Shown here piece by piece: positions 16,626 to 25,418 of a stretch of 64,000 nucleotides of DNA. The translations under genes were made by a program, and so were the position numbers. The first letter of the stretch is position 1; each line of letters opens with the position of its first letter. The notes under the pieces were generated by a model that worked only from the letters and a program-made list of their open reading frames with translations, was not told the DNA's origin and did not search any database. Location: positions 2,394,032-2,458,031 of the forward strand of contig CANMKS010000001.1 in NCBI GenBank assembly GCA_947498645.1, read 5' to 3'. This stretch comes from an uncultured Paracoccaceae bacterium. GTDB lineage: Bacteria > Pseudomonadota > Alphaproteobacteria > Rhodobacterales > Rhodobacteraceae.

Positions 16626-18055
16626 GCGCTTTCCTTTGTCGTGGTTTGTGGGCGCAACATGTGGGTGAGGGGAACTTGCGCCTCGATCACGGTGCCGGTT
16701 TGCCCGCTGCGCGCTGATAGCACACGCAGGGTGCCGCCCAGTTGTTCGATGCGTTCTTGCATATTCCGCATCCCAAGGCCACCAACCTTGCGCCTGTCGG
16801 ATTGTGGCCAGACCATGCCTTTGCCATTGTCACTGATCCGCAGGAACGCCCCTTTGCGCTGTCCTTTGAGGGATATCTGCACCGCCGTTGCCTCGGCGTG
16901 GCGTTCGATATTGGTCATCGCCTCTTGCGCAATGCGGTAAAGCGCGATCCGCGCCTCCTGGTCCAGCCGATTGCGGAACACGACAGTTTCAAATTCTGTC
17001 GCGATTCCGGTGCGGGCGCTGAAATCATCCGTCAGTGATTGCAGGGCAGGGCCAAGGCCAAGGTCGTCCAAAACGCCGGGGCGCAGGTCGCGGCTGATCC
17101 GCCGGACCTCTTGAATGGTCGATCCCAAACCATCTATCCCCTTGTTTAGCGATGCGCTGGTCGCCGGATCACCGGCCAGCTTGCGCTTGGTCAGTTCCAG
17201 CGCGTAGCGGACCCCGACCAACATCTGGCTGATTCCGTCGTGCAATTCGCGGGCAACGCGCCCGCGCTCTTCCTCTTGGGTGTCGATGATCCGCTGGGTC
17301 AGCTGTTTCAGCTTGGCATCCGCCAGCCGCCGTTCGCGCAGGTTCAGCACCATACCGGTCATGAAGACGCCGATCAACGCCGCCGTGGCAATCGCCACGA
17401 TATAAAGCGATGTTGTCCTGATCCGCCGTTCGACGTCGGCACGGGCGACGGCCACGTTTTCCAGAATGTCGTCGATGAACACGCCTGTGCCAATCGCCCA
17501 ACGCCAGTCCTGCAACCCGTTGACATAGACAATCATGCGTTCTGTCGCCCCGGTCGAGGGTTTGGGCCAGTCAAAGCTGTGATAACCGCCGCCGGTGCGC
17601 GCGATGCGGATCAACTCATCAGTGATGGCGGTGCCGTTGAGATCTTCGAGACCGGTCCAGTCTTTCCCGATCAGATAGGTTTGGCGCGGGGCCACCAGAT
17701 TGACGCCGTCATAATCAAACACAAAGAAATAGCCGTCCTGCCCATAAAGCATCGCGGCCAGTTCGCGGGTGACGGCCAGCTTGGCCGCATCATCATCCGG
17801 CGCGGCGCGGCCATAGGTGTTCACGACAGCTGTTCGAGCGATGGACAGGTAGTTCTTGAGCTCTTCGCGCTTTGTCTCGATCAACTGCGCCTCAAGGGCC
17901 TGAATTTCACGCTCTGCCAATTGTCGTGACTGCGCTGTGACAACCAAGGTGATCAACGTCACCGCCACAATCAGGGGCAGGGTGGCCAGCAGGAAAACCT
18001 TCTGGCCATAGCTGATACTCAAGGTGTCGCGCAGGCGCGAAAGCAGGGCTGTCAT
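16622..18055 (-). CDS. membrane sensor histidine kinase with periplasmic cache domain
   Basis: This 477-residue kinase is an inner-membrane protein. A transmembrane segment at about 20-42, a periplasmic single-cache sensing domain (about 45-210, with GQDGYFFVFDYDGVNLVAP) and a second transmembrane segment near 218-240 are followed by a HisKA_3 dimerisation domain. Its phospho-acceptor histidine lies in RELHDGIS near 270, and the HATPase domain includes DNGKGM and GGLGMRNMQERI. Cache domains of this type commonly bind small organic acids, which fits the neighbouring TRAP transporter. It is transcribed with its regulator. Confidence 0.9.
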   Translation of the reverse strand: MTALLSRLRDTLSISYGQKVFLLATLPLIVAVTLITLVVTAQSRQLAEREIQALEAQLIETKREELKNYLSIARTAVVNTYGRAAPDDDAAKLAVTRELAAMLYGQDGYFFVFDYDGVNLVAPRQTYLIGKDWTGLEDLNGTAITDELIRIARTGGGYHSFDWPKPSTGATERMIVYVNGLQDWRWAIGTGVFIDDILENVAVARADVERRIRTTSLYIVAIATAALIGVFMTGMVLNLRERRLADAKLKQLTQRIIDTQEEERGRVARELHDGISQMLVGVRYALELTKRKLAGDPATSASLNKGIDGLGSTIQEVRRISRDLRPGVLDDLGLGPALQSLTDDFSARTGIATEFETVVFRNRLDQEARIALYRIAQEAMTNIERHAEATAVQISLKGQRKGAFLRISDNGKGMVWPQSDRRKVGGLGMRNMQERIEQLGGTLRVLSARSGQTGTVIEAQVPLTHMLRPQTTTKESA

Positions 18056-18185
18056 GGTGGAATCGTTAGAGAAGAATCATCTGCGAATCAAATGCCATCG
18101 TGGCGCGGCGCCCAATGCCGGAGGTGGTGTTAGCGCCTAAACACCGGGCAGAATTGGTCAGAAATTGTGACAAAAGTGGCATTTC

Positions 18186-18201
18186 TACGCAGTACTACGT
18201 A
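18186..18201. promoter_or_regulatory. near-perfect palindrome, candidate response-regulator site
   Basis: TACGCAGTACTACGTA is a 16-base palindrome with one mismatched pair. It is centred in the 245-base gap between the sensor kinase and the TRAP binding-protein gene. LuxR-type regulators often bind TAC-rich half sites. The location suggests control of the transporter by the adjacent two-component system. Confidence 0.5.
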
Positions 18202-18300
18202 TTTTACAAAAATGTCGCGCAAGCTAGGCTCCCCGTCACGAATCCATCGCTGCGTCATCAAGACGGCGCAGCTTGATGTAACAACCGGGAGGATAACTGA

Positions 18301-19383
18301 ATGGATCGTCGTTCTTTTCTAAAGAATTCAGCACTGGGTGGCACCGCTGCCGCCGCAACAGCGCTGGCTGCACCTGCATATGCGCAGGGCAACCGCACGC
18401 TGACGCTTGTCACAACATGGGGCCGTGGCCTTGCGGGTGTGCATGACGCCGCACAGCGCGCTGCTGACACAATCACCGCCATGTCCGGCGGATCGCTGAC
18501 CATCGACCTGAAAGCTGCTGGCGAACTGGTTGGTGCGTTTGAAGTGTTTGACGCGGTAACATCCGGTCAGGCCGACATGTACCACGGTGCAGACTACTAC
18601 TTTGTTGGTCAGCATCCGGGCTATGCGTTCTTTACCTCCGTGCCATTTGGCATGACGCCACAGGAAATTTCTAACTGGTACTATCAGGGTGAAGGTCAGG
18701 CGTTCCATGATGAGCTTGGCTCGATCTTTGGTCTGAAGTCATTCCTTGCCGGTAACACAGGCCCACAGGCTGGTGGCTGGTTCTCCAAGGAAATCGCAGG
18801 TCCGGAAGACTTCCAGGGTCTGAAGTTCCGTATGCCGGGCCTTGGTGGCCAGGCGCTGGGCCGCATGGGTGCCTCCGTACAGAACCTGCCAGGTGCAGAA
18901 GTGTATCAGGCGCTGGCATCCGGTGCGATTGACGGCACAGAGTGGATCGGCCCTTGGGCGGATGAAAAGGCTGGTTTCCAGGAAATCACCAAGTTCTACT
19001 ACACAGCCGGCATGCACGAGCCGGGTGCGGCCCTGTCGCTGGCCACAAACCTTGATGTGTTCGAAAGCCTGAGCCCAGAGCACCAGAAGATCATCGAGAT
19101 CGCATCTGGCGAAGCACACCAGTGGAACCTTGCGCAGTTCATGAACAACAATGGTGCTGCACTTCAGCGTTTGCAGGCCGGTGGCGTGAAGGTTCTGGAA
19201 TTCCCTGACAGCGTTTGGGATGCGATGGGTGCCGCCGCACGCGAAACAATGGACCAGTACAATGGCGATGACATCTATGATCGTCTGCGCGCCAGCTACA
19301 ATGCGTCCATGGCAGCCTCTTCCGGCTGGATCACACAGTCCGAAGGTGCATACCGCGCCCAGCGTGACCGCGTGATGGGCTAA
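18301..19383 (+). CDS. TRAP transporter substrate-binding protein, TakP-like
   Basis: This 360-residue periplasmic binding protein begins with a twin-arginine motif (RRSFLK, residues 3-8) and a signal sequence cleaved near AYA at 28. It therefore appears to be Tat-exported. Its body matches the DctP/TakP fold, with LKFRMPGLGGQALGRMGA and a substrate pocket region GAIDGTEWIGPW near 200-215. TakP of Rhodobacter sphaeroides binds 2-oxo acids such as pyruvate. A similar ligand is likely here but not proved. A GGGAGG ribosome site precedes the ATG. The two permease genes follow. Confidence 0.9.
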   Translation: MDRRSFLKNSALGGTAAAATALAAPAYAQGNRTLTLVTTWGRGLAGVHDAAQRAADTITAMSGGSLTIDLKAAGELVGAFEVFDAVTSGQADMYHGADYYFVGQHPGYAFFTSVPFGMTPQEISNWYYQGEGQAFHDELGSIFGLKSFLAGNTGPQAGGWFSKEIAGPEDFQGLKFRMPGLGGQALGRMGASVQNLPGAEVYQALASGAIDGTEWIGPWADEKAGFQEITKFYYTAGMHEPGAALSLATNLDVFESLSPEHQKIIEIASGEAHQWNLAQFMNNNGAALQRLQAGGVKVLEFPDSVWDAMGAAARETMDQYNGDDIYDRLRASYNASMAASSGWITQSEGAYRAQRDRVMG

Positions 19384-19516
19384 GGCCCCCACGGATCATG
19401 TTTGCATGATCAAGATCAAAGTGAGAGCCCGATGCGTCGCGCATGGGGCTCTCACGCCAAAACGCAGCACCGGACAGGTGGTTGCGCACGACCAATAACC
19501 AAGACGGGGGATGACC

Positions 19517-20461
19517 ATGGGTCTGGTTGAAGCATGGGGCGGCAACGCCGCGGGTTGGTTTTTTGCCAACCTGATCGAGGCGTTCTACAACTTTTTCTAC
19601 GCACTCTTGCATCCCAGCGAATGGCTGGCCTGGCTGCCGTCCATCAATGGCGCCATGGAGGTCGAACAAAAAGAAGCCCTGATGCGCTTTATCTACTATG
19701 GCGCGTCGGTCGAGTTTTTCTTTGTGATCCTCGCCATTTTCCTCGTCACCGCGATCATTGGATTTATCAACAACCGCTTTATGTGGGGCTGCGTGCGCGG
19801 GCTTGAAGGCTTTGCGAACATCGTGGGCCGCACCGCCGCATGGGCGGGGCTGCTGATGGTGTTGCAGCAAATCGTTATCATCTTCATGCAGCGCGTCTTT
19901 GCCGTGTCTGAAATCAGCATTGGTTTCGGAGTGACATTCACCAAAGATGTCAGCTGGTGGTCGGAAGAGTTGAAGTTCTATAACGCGATCATCGTGTGCC
20001 TTTGTGCGACTTACACCTTTGTCCAGGGCGGCCACGTGCGTGTTGACCTTGTTTATTCCGCGATCAGCTACCGCGCCAAGCGGGTGATCGACATGATCGG
20101 ATCGCTGGTGCTGATGGTGCCTGCGGCGATCCTGACGTGGCTATATGGTTGGTTCTTCCTGTGGCGGCACCTTGTCGTGCCAAACCCGTCTGCGTCAGAC
20201 AGCCTTGACCGGCTACTGACCAAGGCGCGCGCGTTGCGTTGGAACATCGAGACCATAGGCTTCTCGCCCAACGGCTTTAACGCCTATTTCCTGTTCAAGA
20301 TCTTGCTGGTGACATTCACCGCGATGATCCTGCTGCAAGCGGTCGCCTTTTTCTTCCGGTCGTATCTGGAATGGAAAGAGGGCGAAGCAAGCGAAGGCAA
20401 ATACCTCGACAAAGATCAGCTGGGCGATGACACCGCCGAGTTGGCAGCGAACATTCACTAA
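19517..20461 (+). CDS. TRAP transporter small permease (DctQ-like), enlarged
   Basis: This is the small membrane subunit of the TRAP importer, which with the large subunit moves the bound acid inward using a sodium gradient. At 314 residues it is well above the usual 160-220 for DctQ. The extra length is an N-terminal membrane region (about 40-115, including FFFVILAIFLVTAIIGF) and a C-terminal loop before a last membrane segment. I chose the ATG at 19517 because GGGGG lies six bases before it. The ATG at 19511 is too close. It lies 133 bases after the binding-protein gene. Confidence 0.87.
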   Translation: MGLVEAWGGNAAGWFFANLIEAFYNFFYALLHPSEWLAWLPSINGAMEVEQKEALMRFIYYGASVEFFFVILAIFLVTAIIGFINNRFMWGCVRGLEGFANIVGRTAAWAGLLMVLQQIVIIFMQRVFAVSEISIGFGVTFTKDVSWWSEELKFYNAIIVCLCATYTFVQGGHVRVDLVYSAISYRAKRVIDMIGSLVLMVPAAILTWLYGWFFLWRHLVVPNPSASDSLDRLLTKARALRWNIETIGFSPNGFNAYFLFKILLVTFTAMILLQAVAFFFRSYLEWKEGEASEGKYLDKDQLGDDTAELAANIH

Positions 20462-20478
20462 ACTAGGGCGGTAGACAC

Positions 20479-22833
20479 ATGCTTTTCGGATTAGATGGCA
20501 TCGAAGTCGGTATTATTATCGTCTTTCTCACTTTGTTTGCGGGTATCCTGTCGGGGTTCCCGGTGGCCTTTGCGATCTCTGGCTCTGCCGTGATTTCCTT
20601 TGCGATCATTGCATCACTGGACAGTTCCGGTTTGTTGATCCACGCCGCTGTGGACACCAATTCGGCTGAATATGCGGGGCTGATTGCCGAAGGCGTCAGG
20701 CCGGATGCGATATCGGTCTTCCGATACCCCGAATTGCCGCGATACGAAGATGTGTTGTTTCCAAACGGATGGGAAGTGGCGCTGGACCGCAACATCAGCT
20801 TTGTCGTGAACCGCATGAACGAGCGGGTCCTGGCGGGGCAGTCCATCGAAACGCTGCTGGCGGTCGTCATGTTCGTGATGATGGGGATCGTGCTGGAACG
20901 CAGCCGTATTGCCGATGAACTGCTGACCACCATGGCAAAGGTCTTTGGCCCGCTGCCGGGCGGTCTGGCCGTGTCTATCGTGATCGTGGGTGCCTTCCTT
21001 GCTGCGTCCACCGGCATTGTCGGTGCGACTGTTGTGACCATGGGTCTGCTGGCGCTGCCGACAATGCTCAAGAACGGCTATTCGCCGCAGCTATCAACAG
21101 GTGTGATTGCTGCGTCGGGCACGCTGGGGCAGATTATTCCGCCATCCATCGTGATCGTCTTGCTGGGTACATTGGCGGGCGATCTTTATTCCGCCGCTCA
21201 GGAAGACCGCGCGCAGCTTGTGGGCTGTTCGGATGCGCTGACGTATCTGGGTGAACCTGCTGTTGTTTCGGTTGGGACGCTGTTTCAGGCAGCGCTGCTG
21301 CCGGGGATACTCTTGGCGGTGCTTTATGCGGGCTATGCGTTTGTCTTTGCCCTGATCAACCCAAGTAAGGCGCCACCAGTACAATTTGCCGATGACGCTG
21401 ACGGTGATGTCATTACGCGCAATGAGGCGTTCACATGGTTCCTTGCGGTGCCTGTGGGGATCATCGGTTTGGCGATAGGGCTGAACCAGACAAACCTTGT
21501 CGGGTCGCAATCCGTTATTGTCGACAGCTTTACCGATGCAGGGCAAACCGCATCCTTGCGCACCAACGTCAGCCCCGATTGTGCGGCGGCGATGCAGGAA
21601 CTGCACGGTGACGCGGCGTGGAACGCAGCCCTTGCGGAACAGGCGGCGATTGATGATGCGGGCGGGGTCGAGCAGGCGCGCGCGCTGAGCGATGAAGAGC
21701 GTGCGACACTCGTGCAAGAACGCGTTGGCGCTGCGGCGCCAATTGGCAGCGGTATCGCAATTGCTGCGGTTTTTTTGGCGCTGACGCTGGCCATTGCGCG
21801 TGGTGTTGCCCCGAGGGCTGATCATCGTCCGCTGCTTGTGGGTGCGGCCGGTATCGGATTGCTGCTGCTCACCGATATCGCGCTGATCTCGCCGCTGACA
21901 ACGCCCGGCATGACAACGCTACTGATCGCGATCCCGTTGATCGTGACCTATGTCGGGCTGCGACCTGCGGCGAAGATGCTGGCGGGCAACGAAATCCTGC
22001 GCGTGGTCTTCCCGCCGCTTGTCCTGATCGTGGCTGTGCTGGGGTCCATCCTAGGCGGGATCACCAACCCGACGCCGGCTGCGGCGCTGGGTGCGGGTGG
22101 TGCGATCCTGCTGGCGACCTATCGCAAGCTGCATGATCAGGGCCGATCGGGCCGGATAGTGCTGCTTACCGCGGGGGCGATCGTGCTGATGCTGATTATC
22201 GGGGTGAACTTCGATATGCGGCTGGGGCAAGAGGTTGTGCTGTTGGAAAACCTGATTGCCTATCTGATCGCCTTTGGCTGCTTCCTCTTTGCGATGTTTG
22301 GTCTGCTCTGGTCCTGTTGGGTGCTGATTGCGGGCGGGGTGCTTGCACCAGTTGTGCGCGAAACGGCCAAGGTCACATCCATGGTGTTTACCATTCTGAT
22401 CGGGTCGCAACTGTTGAACCTTGTGCTGATTTCCTTTGGGGGTGAGCATTACATCCAGCAATTCCTGCGGTCGTTCGACAATGAATGGCAGGTGTTTCTG
22501 CTGGTCATGCTGGTGCTGTTTGTGCTGGGCTTCGTTCTGGATTTCCTCGAGATCATCTACATCGTGATCCCCATCGTGGGGCCGGTCATCTATGGTGGTA
22601 CGTTTGACCCCAAATGGGTCACAATCATGATCGCGGTGAACTTGCAGACATCGTTCCTGACCCCGCCCTTTGGCTTTGCGCTGTTCTATCTGCGCGGGGT
22701 CGCGCCCAAGTCGATCACAACAGCGCAGATCTACAAAGGCGTGATGCCGTTTATCGGGATACAGGTAGCAGGGCTGCTGCTGCTGGCCTTCTTCCCTGCG
22801 GTGGTCACGATTGTGCCGAACCTGCTGAACTGA
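20479..22833 (+). CDS. TRAP transporter large permease (DctM-like), oversized
   Basis: This 784-residue membrane protein is the large TRAP subunit that forms the transport path. Typical DctM proteins have about 430 residues. Two polar insertions account for part of the extra length: one at about 53-115 (including RYPELPRYEDVLFPNGW) and one at about 360-425, an Ala-rich region with many acidic residues. Additional membrane segments occur around 430-560. The DctM core is clear in GPLPGGLAVSIVIVGAFLAA, ASGTLGQIIPPSI and NLQTSFLTPPFGFALFYLRG. Enlarged forms like this accompany TakP-type binding proteins. It starts 17 bases after the small permease. Confidence 0.88.
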   Translation: MLFGLDGIEVGIIIVFLTLFAGILSGFPVAFAISGSAVISFAIIASLDSSGLLIHAAVDTNSAEYAGLIAEGVRPDAISVFRYPELPRYEDVLFPNGWEVALDRNISFVVNRMNERVLAGQSIETLLAVVMFVMMGIVLERSRIADELLTTMAKVFGPLPGGLAVSIVIVGAFLAASTGIVGATVVTMGLLALPTMLKNGYSPQLSTGVIAASGTLGQIIPPSIVIVLLGTLAGDLYSAAQEDRAQLVGCSDALTYLGEPAVVSVGTLFQAALLPGILLAVLYAGYAFVFALINPSKAPPVQFADDADGDVITRNEAFTWFLAVPVGIIGLAIGLNQTNLVGSQSVIVDSFTDAGQTASLRTNVSPDCAAAMQELHGDAAWNAALAEQAAIDDAGGVEQARALSDEERATLVQERVGAAAPIGSGIAIAAVFLALTLAIARGVAPRADHRPLLVGAAGIGLLLLTDIALISPLTTPGMTTLLIAIPLIVTYVGLRPAAKMLAGNEILRVVFPPLVLIVAVLGSILGGITNPTPAAALGAGGAILLATYRKLHDQGRSGRIVLLTAGAIVLMLIIGVNFDMRLGQEVVLLENLIAYLIAFGCFLFAMFGLLWSCWVLIAGGVLAPVVRETAKVTSMVFTILIGSQLLNLVLISFGGEHYIQQFLRSFDNEWQVFLLVMLVLFVLGFVLDFLEIIYIVIPIVGPVIYGGTFDPKWVTIMIAVNLQTSFLTPPFGFALFYLRGVAPKSITTAQIYKGVMPFIGIQVAGLLLLAFFPAVVTIVPNLLN

Positions 22834-22855
22834 CGCAGGCGGGTCCAACATCAAA

Positions 22856-22884
22856 AAAGGGCGGTGCCGATGGCGCCGCCCTTT
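22856..22884. terminator. bidirectional Rho-independent terminator
   Basis: AAAGGGCGGTGCC pairs with GGCGCCGCCCTTT around a 3-base loop, with one G-T pair. A-rich sequence lies on the left and T-rich on the right. It serves both the TRAP operon and the convergent bpt gene. Confidence 0.8.
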
Positions 22885-22904
22885 ATCGTTTATTGAATGC
22901 TAAT

Positions 22905-23711
22905 TCAGTTTCGGCCGTCAGGCAGATCAATACGCGCGACCTGTTCGGCAATCGGATCGGTCGAAAGCGGATGCACGTCCGCGCTATAGGCCTCTGGATC
23001 ACCCAAGGCCTGCCATTGCTCGTTGCGGTATACCTCAAGACCCTTGAACTTGGCCTTGTAGCCCATCTTGGGGCTGCCGGGCACCCAATAGCCCAGGTAG
23101 ACATATGGCAGGCCCAGTTCGCGGGCGATGCGGATATGGTCGAGGATCACGTAGGTGCCAAGCGACAGGCGTTCAGAGGCGGGATCAAAGAACGAATAGA
23201 CCATGGACAAGCCATCATCGAGGATATCCGTCAGGCAGACCGCACTGAGCGTGTTGCCATTGGTATATTCGATAAGGCGGGACCGAATGGGGGTTTCTTC
23301 CACCATGGCCGCAAATTCGAACATATCCATATCCGCCATCCCGCCAGAGGCATGACGGCCATCAAGGTATTCGCGGAACAGGTCGAACTGTTCTTCCGTG
23401 GCCCAGGGCGAGGTCGCACGTCGCGTCAGAGGGGCGGCACGTTTGTCAACGCGGCGCTGACTGCGGCTGGGTGTGAAATTCGCGATGTTGATGCGGGCCG
23501 ACATGCAGGCCGAACATTCGGCACATGAGGGGCGGTAAAGCACATTCTGCGACCGGCGAAACCCTTGCTTGGACAGCGCATCATTGAGTTTTTCTGCGGT
23601 GTCCCCTTGCAGGGCCGTGAACAACTTCCGCTCCATCCGGCCCTGAAGATAAGGGCAGGGCTGCGGGGCAGTCACATAGAACTGCGGGGCAATTGGAAGC
23701 GTGTGGCGCAT
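22905..23711 (-). CDS. bpt: leucyl/arginyl-tRNA--protein transferase
   Basis: Bpt transfers leucine from Leu-tRNA to proteins with N-terminal Asp or Glu and so creates N-degrons for ClpS/ClpAP. The 268-residue protein shows the N-terminal CPYL (about 19-22), the [16 protein letters not shown] cysteine cluster near 58-73, and the C-terminal core with [20 protein letters not shown] near 203-222. These match the ATE1-like Bpt family of alphaproteobacteria. It is transcribed leftward with no overlap to neighbours. The ATG at 23711 gives the family's usual N-terminus. Confidence 0.93.
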   Translation of the reverse strand: MRHTLPIAPQFYVTAPQPCPYLQGRMERKLFTALQGDTAEKLNDALSKQGFRRSQNVLYRPSCAECSACMSARINIANFTPSRSQRRVDKRAAPLTRRATSPWATEEQFDLFREYLDGRHASGGMADMDMFEFAAMVEETPIRSRLIEYTNGNTLSAVCLTDILDDGLSMVYSFFDPASERLSLGTYVILDHIRIARELGLPYVYLGYWVPGSPKMGYKAKFKGLEVYRNEQWQALGDPEAYSADVHPLSTDPIAEQVARIDLPDGRN

Positions 23712-23802
23712 GAAAATCCCGATCGTCTCAGGCCAAGATTAACAATCGATTCACCATACGCCAAGCCCCGGTTGTGTTGCATGCTTAACGCCGCTGACTG
23801 CA

Positions 23803-24243
23803 CTAGCGGATGGTGTGGATTGCGGTCGTGCCAAGCAGATGATCGGTCAGGCCCTGACCACGGGGTGTGACCAACATCAGGATGACCGAGATCAATTGCA
23901 GCGGAGGGATTGCCACGCTGATCGAGTAGCCAAATGTATGGGCCAGCGCGAGGCCCGAGCTGAGTTCCGCACCGTGGTGATCACGCAGGCCAATGCCCAT
24001 GATCCGCATACCCCAGGTCGATGATCCGCCTGCAATGGTGAACCAGCGATAGATGAAACCTGTCACAAGCATCAGGACCGGAAAGAAAAAGACACCGGTA
24101 AAGGCGGTGAACGGCAGGATAAGCGTGCACAACAGCGCGATCAGGATCATATCCAGAACCCAGGCGATCCCCCGCCTGAAAGGAACGCCCGCGTAGTGCC
24201 GCGCGTCAGAGCTGTGTGGGGTGTCGTCCATGGAATAGGTCAT
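23803..24243 (-). CDS. RDD family membrane protein
   Basis: This 146-residue protein carries the RDD pattern (RRGIAWVLDMILIALL, with Arg and Asp at the first helix, about 23-38). Two further hydrophobic segments lie near 45-70 and 108-130. GGSSTWGMRIMGI is the usual second conserved stretch. The family is of unknown or varied transport function. The start at 24243 has only a weak GAGAAG site, and an ATG four codons downstream is also possible. A strong hairpin at 24272-24303 separates it from the gene upstream, so it probably has its own promoter or is read through weakly. Confidence 0.85.
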   Translation of the reverse strand: MTYSMDDTPHSSDARHYAGVPFRRGIAWVLDMILIALLCTLILPFTAFTGVFFFPVLMLVTGFIYRWFTIAGGSSTWGMRIMGIGLRDHHGAELSSGLALAHTFGYSISVAIPPLQLISVILMLVTPRGQGLTDHLLGTTAIHTIR

Positions 24244-24271
24244 GATCTTCTCTGTTATTGCGCAAGTTGAA

Positions 24272-24303
24272 TGGCCGGCCCGCGGGGGAAGGCGGGCCGG
24301 CCA
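24272..24303 (-). terminator. 12-bp GC-rich hairpin after the DUF2852 gene
   Basis: TGGCCGGCCCGC pairs perfectly with GCGGGCCGGCCA across an 8-base loop. It lies 7 bases past the stop of the DUF2852 gene. No T-run follows. Confidence 0.6.
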
Positions 24304-24310
24304 ATATGCA

Positions 24311-24754
24311 TTAGCGCTCGGGCTGACGCAGGGTTGTGTCTGTGTCGTCGTCTTCGGTCATCTTCTTGGCGCGGTCGTCCATGAATTGATCGAACTCTGC
24401 CTTGTCCTTGGCATCGCGCAGACGCTTGAGGAATGCCTCAAAGTTGTCCTGTTCTTCTTCCAGACGGCGCAGCGTTTCGGCCTTGTAGGCGTCAAACGCG
24501 TGGTTGCCGGATGATTTGCCCATGTGACGGGCGCGGCTGCGGGTCATCGAAGAACATGAGGAATTGAACATACGTTTGCTCCAGATCATATAGGCAAGAA
24601 GGGCAAGGCCGACAGGCCAGAAGAAGATAAAGCCGAGAACCATGGCGGCGATCCATGCGCCTTTGCCACGTTCATCAAGCCAGGATTCGGCGCGGGCAAA
24701 AAACCCTGGGCGATGATCAATAGCCATCGGGGAAGGGGTTGCGGCGGTGTTCAT
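24311..24754 (-). CDS. DUF2852 family membrane protein
   Basis: This 147-residue protein has one long or hairpin membrane segment (AWIAAMVLGFIFFWPVGLALLAYMIW, about 33-58). A Ser-rich basic stretch and a charged, probably coiled-coil tail follow (about 85-135, LRRLEEEQDNFEAFLKRLRDAKDK). This matches DUF2852, whose role is unknown. The ATG at 24754 has AAGGAG seven bases upstream. Its promoter is flanked by two copies of the same 17-base palindrome, so expression is probably tightly controlled by a repressor not encoded nearby. Confidence 0.85.
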   Translation of the reverse strand: MNTAATPSPMAIDHRPGFFARAESWLDERGKGAWIAAMVLGFIFFWPVGLALLAYMIWSKRMFNSSCSSMTRSRARHMGKSSGNHAFDAYKAETLRRLEEEQDNFEAFLKRLRDAKDKAEFDQFMDDRAKKMTEDDDTDTTLRQPER

Positions 24755-24783
24755 GGTTTGGCTCCTTAACTGGTTTGGGTTAA

Positions 24784-24800
24784 TGTGAATGTCTTTCACA
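24784..24800. promoter_or_regulatory. operator palindrome, downstream copy
   Basis: TGTGAATGTCTTTCACA has 6-bp arms around a 5-base centre. It covers the predicted transcription start of the DUF2852 gene. A second copy lies at 24842-24858; the shared pattern is TGTRAATGTYTTTYACA. Confidence 0.7.
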
Positions 24801-24805
24801 TCACC

Positions 24806-24834
24806 AATATCGGAGTGCGCCTGTGCTTTATCAA
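24806..24834 (-). promoter_or_regulatory. probable promoter of the DUF2852 gene
   Basis: On the minus strand TTGATA (24834-24829) and GATATT (24811-24806) are 17 bases apart. One palindrome lies just upstream of the -35 box and the other covers the start point. Confidence 0.65.
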
Positions 24835-24841
24835 GAGATGA

Positions 24842-24858
24842 TGTAAATGTTTTTTACA
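24842..24858. promoter_or_regulatory. operator palindrome, upstream copy
   Basis: TGTAAATGTTTTTTACA has the same arms and spacing as the copy at 24784-24800. The centres are 58 bases apart, about five and a half turns of DNA, across the promoter. It lies 10 bases from the stop of ybaK. Confidence 0.7.
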
Positions 24859-24868
24859 TTTACTTTTA

Positions 24869-25339
24869 TTATGACGTAAAATCAGATAGTTGCGCTGCTG
24901 AAATTTCCAAAAGAACCTGTGGTGAGACCGGAAAAATATGCCTTGGCGTGCCTGCGGCGGCATAGATTTCATCAAATTCGGCCAGTCGCGGGTCAAAAAA
25001 CGCCCTGATCGGGCTCAGATGCCCCACAGGGGCGACACCGCCAATGGCAAAACCTGTTTGCGCACGGATCAGTGCCGCATCCGCCTTGCCCAAAGCCTCG
25101 CCCGCCACGGCGCTGGCCTTTACCGTGTCCACCTGATTGCCGCCAGCGGTGATGAATAGAATAGCCTTGCCGCTTTCCTGGCCTGCAAAGATCACGGATT
25201 TGGCAATTTGATCCAGATGGCACCCGGCCGCATCCGCCGCTTGCTGCGCTGTGCGGGTTTCTGGCCCCAGTTCCAGCGGTGTGATCTCCAGCCCGGCCTC
25301 GGTCAGGGCGTGGATGACACGTTTCAGACTCTTGCTCAT
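24869..25339 (-). CDS. YbaK/EbsC family aminoacyl-tRNA deacylase
   Basis: This 156-residue protein belongs to the YbaK/ProX group, which hydrolyses misacylated tRNAs such as Cys-tRNA(Pro) or Ala-tRNA(Pro). It contains the conserved lysine in QIAKSVIF, GGNQVD, and the GFAIGGVAPVGH stretch near 101-112 that typifies the editing pocket. The precise substrate within the family cannot be told. I chose the ATG at 25339 because AAAAGGA lies at a workable distance before it. Two ATGs upstream are also in frame. It diverges from glnE. Confidence 0.87.
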   Translation of the reverse strand: MSKSLKRVIHALTEAGLEITPLELGPETRTAQQAADAAGCHLDQIAKSVIFAGQESGKAILFITAGGNQVDTVKASAVAGEALGKADAALIRAQTGFAIGGVAPVGHLSPIRAFFDPRLAEFDEIYAAAGTPRHIFPVSPQVLLEISAAQLSDFTS

Positions 25340-25418
25340 GTTGGTCATGTTCCTTTTGGACATGTTTACCGATGCGATCTGGATTGACCAGCGCGCGCCG
25401 TCCAACCACTGTGCAGAC

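Noticed and set aside
18126..18145. LacI-like site GGTGTTAGCGCCTAAACACC in the TRAP control region
   Set aside because: The two halves are offset by an insertion and the centre is not symmetric, unlike the perfect site before edd.
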